A stretch of 64,000 nucleotides of DNA from NCBI GenBank assembly GCA_942159475.1, contig OW804095.1, positions 54,526,773-54,590,772 of the forward strand. The letters run 5' to 3'. Source of the stretch: Sthenelais limicola. Its lineage: Eukaryota; Annelida; Polychaeta; Phyllodocida; Sigalionidae. The notes below the pieces were generated by a model. The model was not told the origin of the DNA. It did no database searches and saw only the letters and a list, made by a program, of their open reading frames with translations. This document shows positions 56,701 through 64,000 of this stretch, piece by piece; positions within the stretch are counted from its first letter, which is position 1, and the number at the start of each line of letters is the position of its first letter. The position numbers and the translations under genes are program-made.

Positions 56701-57602
56701 AAAGCTCTTATTAGGGCTATATGGCGATGTTTGTATTAGACTGCATAATGCTAATGATTAGGATAACAAGGAGACGATGTCTTATGATTTCTCAAATTGA
56801 TGCATTCGATGTAGTGAAAAGTGTAGTAAAGTATGTTCAACCATGAGGTATTTATTGTCAGTACCGATGCCTGCATGGTTCTTTCGAATTTCTCAGGGGT
56901 GCAGTGCCTAGCCAGACATTTTACACTTCTATCTCTACATGAGTTACAATATTAAAGATGTATATCCCAGCCACTTCCTGGCGTATACACGTTATAAATA
57001 CTATATCACGACAGCGTAGCTGGGGGTTATTTCAAAATACTTGTATAGGTTTCTTTTAGTTATTCTACTGTTTACTTAAGATACTGCTACTGGGTTTGAC
57101 GACATTATTTCTTTGCTTTAAGAGTGTGTATGTGTCCATGTTGTGTGCGTAGTTGGCAAAGTAGTATATGGACAGTGGCATTAAAATCAGGACATCAGCC
57201 CGAATTAAAATAATAGTAAATGACATTTCTGGAGCAAAATGTTGAAGCCTGTTATATATATTTGATTAATGTTTGCATATATTACGCTGGGACCATAAAT
57301 GACGATACAAAATGTGATTTTTACTCGATATCAGATGAAAAAGAAATTTTGGTATTGACCAAGGACAAAATCGGTTTCCCCCTATATTTCTGTTTTATTA
57401 AATGGATAGCTTGGCTACTAACTTAAAACTTTGAATATAGCCACGCGCGGGAAAGTCTTTGCTGAAAATGTACAAAAAAATGTAAGTGCTACTTAGTTAC
57501 TCTTCATTTCACTGATTATAATTATGTTAATTCTATGCGAATAGATATATTAGGCCCATTTATATACTTTTGAGAAAGCGGTTCTATGATGGTTTCGGAG
57601 TT
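56701..57602. other. Gene-free stretch
   Basis: Nothing recognised. Confidence 0.4.
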
Positions 57603-57710
57603 TCCAATGATTGATGTGATTTTCATTGTAATATGTATTACCAGTGTAATTTTGTATCCAATGATTGATGTGATGTTCATTGTAATATTTATTACCAGTG
57701 TAAGTTTGTA
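57603..57710 (+). repeat. Two-copy 54-bp tandem repeat
   Basis: TCCAATGATTGATGTGAT..TTCATTGTAATAT..TATTACCAGTGTAA..TTTGTA is present twice head to tail with four or five differences. Confidence 0.9.
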
Positions 57711-58469
57711 AAAAGAAATTATAATTATGATAATATTACCACTGTCATTTTCTAAATGATAAGAATATCGTTCCCAAATGCCTAAAACGGAATATTTTAT
57801 AGTCATGTAGATCAATTTTGACGGTATACCTGGTAAATAACGCGTTGGTTGCAATGATACTTCTCCCTCGTGGTTTAACACTTAAAATGAAACCCTAATG
57901 CGATAACCCTGCATCAGATCCAATGCGTATTATATATAATAAATATGGGGATCCATACCTTTCGTCACGAGTATTCCTTCTATCTAGCTACCAGCGCCAC
58001 TCTGCTTACATAAAACATGTTTTTCCTTTTGTCCTTTTCCTTTGACTCCCCAAAAGCCCCTCCACTCCACCTACCCGCGTGGAGTGAACACCCAGCTCTC
58101 CTAGTATTTGCGGTCTAAGTAGGTTCGTTGCAACCTAGTAGGTGAAAGATTTCCATTTTATGGCTGGTTTGACAGTGATGGAATGCCTCGGTGTATTGAC
58201 CATTGGTATTGAATAGATAAGCGCGTTCAAATATCAAGTCTACACACATCAGGTAGTTGGGCTGGTACATTTGACGCTCCGTTGCTCCCTAAGAAACCAT
58301 TATTTCTATGTTATAAATTACAACAAAAACTTGGGAATGTTGTGTGTATTGCACAGGCAATAATCCATAACTGCACAGTGACTTAGCTTAATTAGAGGCT
58401 ATTGACGTGTTTATGCATCCGCTAATTGATTATTCATCTTTTTTTCTTCTTTTTTTGTTAAATTGTAAC

Positions 58470-58620
58470 ATGATTTAATCAAATACCGCTGCCACAAACC
58501 GTATTCTAATATCTTATATAGAAATTAAATTAGTTGCCCTTAATTCAAAATCGGTATGTCTATTATCCCCCTCAGAGACGACAGTGAATGTATAGTAATT
58601 AGGTGTCTTCAAACTTTAGC
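58470..58620 (+). repeat. Local duplicated repeat, copy 1
   Basis: AACATGATTTAATCAA..GCTGCCACAAACCG..TTGCCCTTAATTCAAA..AGTGAATGTATAGTAATTA corresponds to the same order of blocks at 59205-59350, roughly 70% identical. Confidence 0.6.
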
Positions 58621-59204
58621 GCTCCTTTTAATAGGACCAACGATTTCTTATTTCAGACATTTTTGGCATACGGCTTTAAAACGCTTTGGCCCTACAGCTA
58701 TTCGGCCCCTCCAAACAGGAAATCTATCTTATGGGGAACCGCTGAATATAAATTACTATTGATATGAGTGGGTGATACAAGTGACATATAGTTCATGTAT
58801 GTTACATTCAGTCCGAAGGTCCACTGAATTCATCACTGATCGAATGGAATTGATCTGGGCCCACGTACATTTGCGAGATTATGTTCAGTATGTTGGTGCT
58901 GCAAAGCTTTTACTGCTGTGCCGGTAGCAGAGTGAACGAGTTCATGGGAATTCCCATTTACTATCATCAAGTTGAAAAATATAAAATCGCAATACCAATA
59001 GCTAATTAAATAATCAATTACCAGATAAATTACTTCCAGCAATAATCCGCCAATTTAAGCATTGACACCCAGCATTATGATATAAACTGAAAACACGTGT
59101 CTGCCTCCGCTGATGATTGCTATAGGTTTTCCCTTTTACTTGAATTGGACTAAATGAAATGAATGCGGGAAATATTCTCTCACCGGCACTCCTCCGCATG
59201 TGGC

Positions 59205-59350
59205 ATGATTAAATCAATCCCTCTGCCATAAACTGCATAATACCTTATGGGAAAATGTAATTAGTGCTTGCCCTTAATTTAAAGTGCTATTCTCCGTAGG
59301 TGTGTGATTATCTCCCACGTAGCCCACAGTAAATGCATAGTTATTAATTG
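59205..59350 (+). repeat. Local duplicated repeat, copy 2
   Basis: GCATGATTAAATCAA..TCTGCCATAAACTG..TTGCCCTTAATTTAAA..AGTAAATGCATAGTTATTA aligns with 58470-58620 in the same orientation. Confidence 0.6.
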
Positions 59351-62300
59351 TTCCTAGTTTTTTGCTTAGCTCTATCAGACATAGAAATACAGTATTTCCT
59401 ATCAATGTAGAACCTCTTGGAATGATATAATGATTATTACGACGATATAATTGTGATGATACGTGTTGGGCTGGTGGATAATATGTATGAAGGATTGTTA
59501 CTGAGGAAGAAAACCAAGTGATAGAATCAGAGTTAATCATTTTTTCACCTTCGCTTTTTGCCTTTTCTGATTTGCCTTCTGGTGTTGTCTATAGTTTTCG
59601 TAATTGTTGATAGGCACATCTTTAAATTGATGAAGCACAGAGCACTGCGCTTAGTTCTGACTAATACTCTTTTTGTTGTTAGCTACTCAGTTGTGGACAT
59701 GTTGAATGTCAGCCAATCACTTAACACTATTTGCCATTAGCAGTGCCTCACCAACCTAGTATCAAGTAATGCAATTGTAATGCCAGCCAAGGCGTTAGAT
59801 CGCGGCTTGACAGGTGCTACTACACTGCAAGCCCATGCACAGCCTACAGCAGTGAGGGGAACGGCTGTTGGCTGGAAACTACCTGTATCTCCACCTGTAA
59901 ATACTATCTTTGACACCCGATGTGGAATCACCTACACCTGTTACCGTCCCCCACCCCCACCACTGGTGTTGGTTCACTGCCTCCACTGTGCCAGGGACAG
60001 CTAAAGCTACATTTCAGCACTCATTGGTAGATAGTGGGGGTTACCTTGGCTTCGTTCACTGCTCTGGGTCATTTATTTGACTGAAAATTTAAAATTTGAC
60101 CTCAGACATGAATTTATTTAGGGTGATGGGGTGCAAAACATCCATTTCATTTTTGTCTAAATGCATCAATTCTGCTTTTATATATATATCAGCACTCTGT
60201 AATACACTGCTTATGCTCGATTCATGAACCTCCTGCATTTGTGGCAGCACCTGTATCATAAAAACAATTGGTTAATTAAAAATCAAAACTTACTTCATAA
60301 TTGTATGTAACTATGAAATAATTATGTGTAGCATATAACAATTTTATCATGTGTTACTAACAATTATGTTAAGAATTTAACCTTGAAAATTACCATGGAC
60401 AAATATGGAAGATAGTTTAACTAATATGTAATTTATGTGGAACACAATGGTCTTCCACAGCAAGGGAACATGTAATATAGCTAAGCTAAGCAGGAATAAA
60501 CTTCAACATGATAAACTAAAGCATACTGTTGAATATCGATTTAGAGAATAGAGAAATAAATTGAGGTAGATGGTGAGGCTTTCCTTTTGTGGCTGGATAC
60601 AGAGGTAGCAGACCCTTATAGCTATACAGCTTTGGCCTAATTATAGTATAGTTATCTAGTCATCCCCCCACATATACAGTAATAATATATAAACTTACCT
60701 TGATACTCATACCAGAAATGTCCTTCTCCCTTGAACTTTACACTCCAACTGGCATGGCAAGGCAAGGCAAGACAAAGCAGGTAATTGCTCTGTCAGCCAG
60801 GGGACACTTGTCTATGTGTGAGGTTTATCCCAAAGTGTTCTTGCCAAATTGTAGTGGGCAGTGGGTGGATGGAAGCTAGGTGTTGTTGGTAGTCGGTAGT
60901 GCAGCCAAGCCACACTGATACCGATAATTTCATCCAACCTTTTTGTGACCCAGTATTACAGATTAAAACATGTTGGAATTATTAATTTGTGTGGCACCCG
61001 TCCATCCCATTTTGAGATTAGCAGTGTAACTAGGGGACAGGGCCCCTCTCTGTGGCAACAAGGCTGAGTGCAGGGTGATGTGTATTCCACCTGGGCTGTG
61101 GTGCAGTGCTTGTATATATATGCATACCTATATGTGTGATTATGCGCTGCAACTTTGTATTTATCATTTTTTAGTTTATATTGCCATGTGTTTGTATAGT
61201 GTATTCGTGTAAATACCTAGTGTATTCCACATGTATATTGGTATCAAGGCTGCCTTTTCTCAGGGTCAGACAAGTGATACTTCCTGAAATAACCACACCA
61301 CAGTCAAGTGCGCTCAGTGATCTCGTTTCATGCTCATTGTTACAAAGCTATTACTGTAGAAAGGCCGAGCTAGAAGATTTCCCAGTGCCTTGCCTCGGCA
61401 ACATAGATCTACTTCATACATATTCAAAACAATGGGGGTTCGGTTATGGGTTATTGCTGATATCTCGCATTTGCTACTACAGTGGCAAGATAGGTGAGGC
61501 TGAGTCAGCGTAGATGCTTCAATTATGAGATTGGTGTGCCTGGAAAGCACTGAAATGAGCGATGTTCCACATGATAACCTAAGCCATTTTGTAATACTAC
61601 TGGCATGAGAGAATCCCTTCACCCATCCTACATATGATGCTAATGTAACATTGAGCTCTATATATACCTTAGATAAACCTGAGCGCTTATAATATGGGGT
61701 GGATTAATTTGAGTTCAAAGCTGGACTTGGAAAAAGTTATGATGCTTTCAAAGCTTACATTATTTGCTGTAAGTAATATTCATACATATTATACTTATGG
61801 TTTATTAAACCTTTCCCACAGTTTTCAATGCAATCTAAGTAAATCTGAAATTGTTTATATATCGCAAAACATAGCTGTTAAAAATATCTTGTAAGACTTA
61901 GTCGTCATTTGTCACTGCAAGAAAAGCCATCCGTTATCATTAAATTATATTTTGTGATTTTCATATAATTATAACTTACTACTTATATGACTTTTACCAT
62001 GCATGTTGAAGCATCACCCTTTTGAAAATAATGCCCTTCCAACAATATAACTCCTCTAATTCGTCTAAAATCCCCCCAAGTGCAATATAGGGTGCTCCAT
62101 AAAAGTTCAAATTATTGTTAAGCCCTTGAATTTCTATGATCATTTTTTTAAAACATGCACATACTTCAATTGGAAGTTGCTTGCCAAGCCACTCAAGGGA
62201 TAGTGTGGGACTAATTTTTGCTTTGGTGTGTTTTCACTTTGCAAACTCTGAAGGTAAGGAAACGAGTCGCGCCCCTCGACATTATGCCAGTCGATCTCAC

Positions 62301-62525
62301 TATTGAAAAATGGCAGTATCCCTCACTCATCCCACTGGCCAACCGCATTGCTGGCTCTATCCTTTTTCTGTGAATGTTGAGAACCTAAAGATTTTTTTTT
62401 CACGACGACGCCTGTTTGCGTGACCCACCGCTCACATGGCGTTGTTGGCCACGATCTCTCCCGTCTCTCTTAGTATTATGGGTTGTCTTCATCTTGTGTT
62501 CTTGGTATATTCTTTCTTCACTTTG
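59351..62525. other. Gene-free stretch
   Basis: Short open frames only. The frame at 59780-60004 begins protein-like but runs into a C-rich patch and has no motif. The frame at 61181-61513 also shows no motif. Confidence 0.4.
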
Positions 62526-62792
62526 GTCACCCTCTCTCTCCCTCTTTCTCCCTCTCCCCCCCCCCCCCCCCTCTCCCCTCTTCTCCCTCTCTCTCCCTCT
62601 CTCTCTCTATTATTTTGAAATTATTTCTCCGCCCCCCCCACTTCTCCAGGTAGATACATCTACCTCTATCCCTCTCTCCTTCTAGCTCTCTCTCCTCTCC
62701 ACGGCCGCACACTCACTTGGATTTGTACCCTCTCCATATTAGTCTCTCTCTCGTTCTCCCTGTCCCTGCCCTCTCTCTCTCTCTCAGCCGGA
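62526..62792 (+). repeat. CT-rich low-complexity tract
   Basis: CTCTCT and CCCTCT runs, including a run of about 14 C residues near 62557-62570, dominate about 260 bases. They generate several leucine/serine/proline and arginine/glutamate-rich frames that are not genes. Confidence 0.85.
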
Positions 62793-62881
62793 GCAGTCGA
62801 CCGTTATGGTGGTAATATCTCTTACTTGTTATTTATATCAGTATCACCAACGATCACATTGAAACTACAGAGCTTGCTATA

Positions 62882-63100
62882 GGGCGTTTCATAAGTAACA
62901 CAGCGCACGTTCGTTATGGTAGCGCAACTATGGGTCAGATAGCGATACATTTAACGGGCGTTCGTTATAGTAACGCAATATTAGTTGCTGTCAATGTTGG
63001 CCCTTAGCGCGCGCTATGTTAAAATTATGTCGTTCTCTATTTGGTAACGACTGTCGTTAGGTCCTCTAACGCGAGCTGCGTTACTTATGAATCGCGGCCC
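62882..63100. mobile_element. 219-bp MITE with GGGC-ATAAGTAAC ends
   Basis: GGGCGTTTCATAAGTAACAC followed by AGC is complementary to GCTGCGTTACTTATGAATCG then CGGCCC. The interior is unusually rich in CGTTA/TAACG and AGCGCGCGCT motifs. No target duplication was clear. Confidence 0.85.
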
Positions 63101-63104
63101 TGGC

Positions 63105-63312
63105 GGGCGTTTCATAATTAACGCAGCGCTTGGTAAACAACGGAACGCAGCGATGGCCTGGTAACGACCAAAATAGCGCGCGTTCGCTAGTTCCGTTTCA
63201 TAAAGCCTGCGTTAACCATGCGTTAATGAAGATGTCGTTCGTTAAGCTAACAACCAAATTTAGCGCCCGCTAATTTTAGCCAGTGCGCGCTAGAAGAATT
63301 CAACAATACGCC
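63105..63312. mobile_element. Second, diverged copy of the same MITE family
   Basis: It starts four bases after the first copy with GGGCGTTTCATAATTAACGC, carries the same AGCGCGCGTT and TTCATAA..GCGTTAA style interior, and ends weakly with GTGCGCGCTAG..ACGCCC. The two lie head to tail. Confidence 0.6.
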
Positions 63313-63599
63313 CTGTATCTATAGTGTGGGAACCAAATTAGCATAGCATATCTCTACCTTCACTACAAGAGACATACAGCCGTATTGTTACCGCATTTCA
63401 CTGAAAATGCGCTGGGTCCCAAGTAAGGGCCTTTAATGGGTGTGTGTAGGGGGGGGGAGGCATAAGTTTGACAAGACAAGTTGAATCACATTTTACTCTT
63501 GGCAAGATTGTATATACAATTACAAGCTGTTTAAAGCGTTACTTTTCTAATATATTCTATTATATTTCTTTACATCTCTATAGATCTCTTTAAAAGGGA

Positions 63600-63935
63600 A
63601 AATGCAAGGATAACTGCCAAGATGATATGTACACGGATAGCAGGAATCTGAATCTCAGATCACATAATAATGGTAAAATAATGAAGGTGCCTCTACCTCA
63701 CTCAGAGATGGTAAAGAAACCACCGTATTATAAATTATCTGTTCTATGGAACGAACTACCAAAACAAGGGAAGACTTGTCCTTCAAAAGAAGCTTTCAAA
63801 ACATTTATTGCAAAAAGTATACAGTAATGTACTAGTAGTAAATGCTATCTTGAGTCACACTTTCGTATATATTTATGATAATTTTGTTGAAAGAAATATT
63901 AAGACAGTATGTAAATATGTATGTAAGTAAGTAAG
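63600..63935 (+). pseudogene. LINE ORF2 C-terminal remnant with 3' tail
   Basis: The frame reads NLNLRSHNNGKIMKVPLPHS, PPYYKLSVLWNELPKQGKTC and KEAFKTFIAKSIQ, ending at 63827. L-x-V-L-W-N-E-L-P and the closing K-x-F-K-x-x-I/L block are typical of LINE ORF2 ends. The 100-base 3' UTR finishes in a GTAA/GTAT simple repeat (63905-63936), again a simple-sequence LINE tail. Confidence 0.7.
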
Positions 63936-64000
63936 TAGTCAAAATAAGTTAAATGCTGATCAATCTTTAATGAGGCATAAAACTGATGATTGTAATTGTA

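Noticed and set aside
59780..60004. Ala/Thr-rich frame that looks partly coding
   Set aside because: It degenerates into a C-rich low-complexity run and has no supported splice sites.
62416..62712. Several Ser/Leu/Pro and Arg/Glu-rich frames on both strands
   Set aside because: All are translations of the CT-rich tract.
1..64000. CRISPR arrays, bacterial operons, integrons or phage genes
   Set aside because: No regularly spaced repeats, no dense gene packing and no ribosome-binding-site pattern; the window is eukaryotic in character.

Overview
The window reads as non-coding, repeat-rich DNA from an animal genome, most likely a marine invertebrate. The evidence is AT-rich sequence with long stretches free of open frames, many decayed LINE fragments, tRNA-derived SINE-like units, MITEs with clear terminal inverted repeats, ACATGTA/CATA microsatellites, and no operon-like gene packing. 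Species cannot be named from the sequence alone. There is no bacterial or organellar block, no CRISPR array, no rRNA and no intact tRNA gene.

The best-preserved coding unit is a tyrosine-recombinase-type retrotransposon at about 7.5-11.2 kb (+ strand). It has a gag-like ORF with a Cys/His finger (7736-8551), a reverse transcriptase/RNase H ORF (8552-10621) in the same frame and separated from it by one TAG codon, and an overlapping tyrosine-recombinase ORF (10542-11147) that ends before its catalytic C-terminus. No methyltransferase domain follows RNase H, so Ngaro-like is a better fit than DIRS-like. A CRE/CCAAT/GC-box cluster lies upstream, and a 338-bp repeat flanks the unit as diverged direct copies.

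Region by region: 0-2.6 kb is bounded by ~70-bp inverted repeats; 2.6-5.7 kb is featureless; 5.7-7.1 kb is dispersed repeats; 7.1-11.2 kb is the retroelement; 11.2-12.8 kb is more repeat and a poly(A) tract. 14-17 kb holds a possible first exon, a strong hairpin and a CpG-containing promoter-like patch. 18-20 kb has SINE, LINE-tail, minisatellite and palindrome elements. 21.0-22.8 kb is a LINE reverse transcriptase with one in-frame stop. 25-30 kb is broken LINE pieces, MITEs and twin LINE 3' tails. 32-35 kb holds a 109-bp MITE and a second, decayed recombinase-type retroelement. 36-43.6 kb contains LINE fragments, a decayed Ty3/gypsy reverse transcriptase on the minus strand, and three MITEs. 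48.1 kb carries a convincing terminal coding exon. 48.4-49.2 kb is a fold-back element. 51.7-52.5 kb repeats the 5.7-kb family. 55-56.7 kb has a SINE and LINE debris. 62.5-63.9 kb has a CT tract, a MITE pair and a LINE tail.

Apart from transposons, the only candidate host-gene pieces are a short exon at 14.06 kb and a terminal exon at 48.1 kb. Both are on the + strand and have compatible splice phase, so most of the window may be intron of one gene; this is inference.
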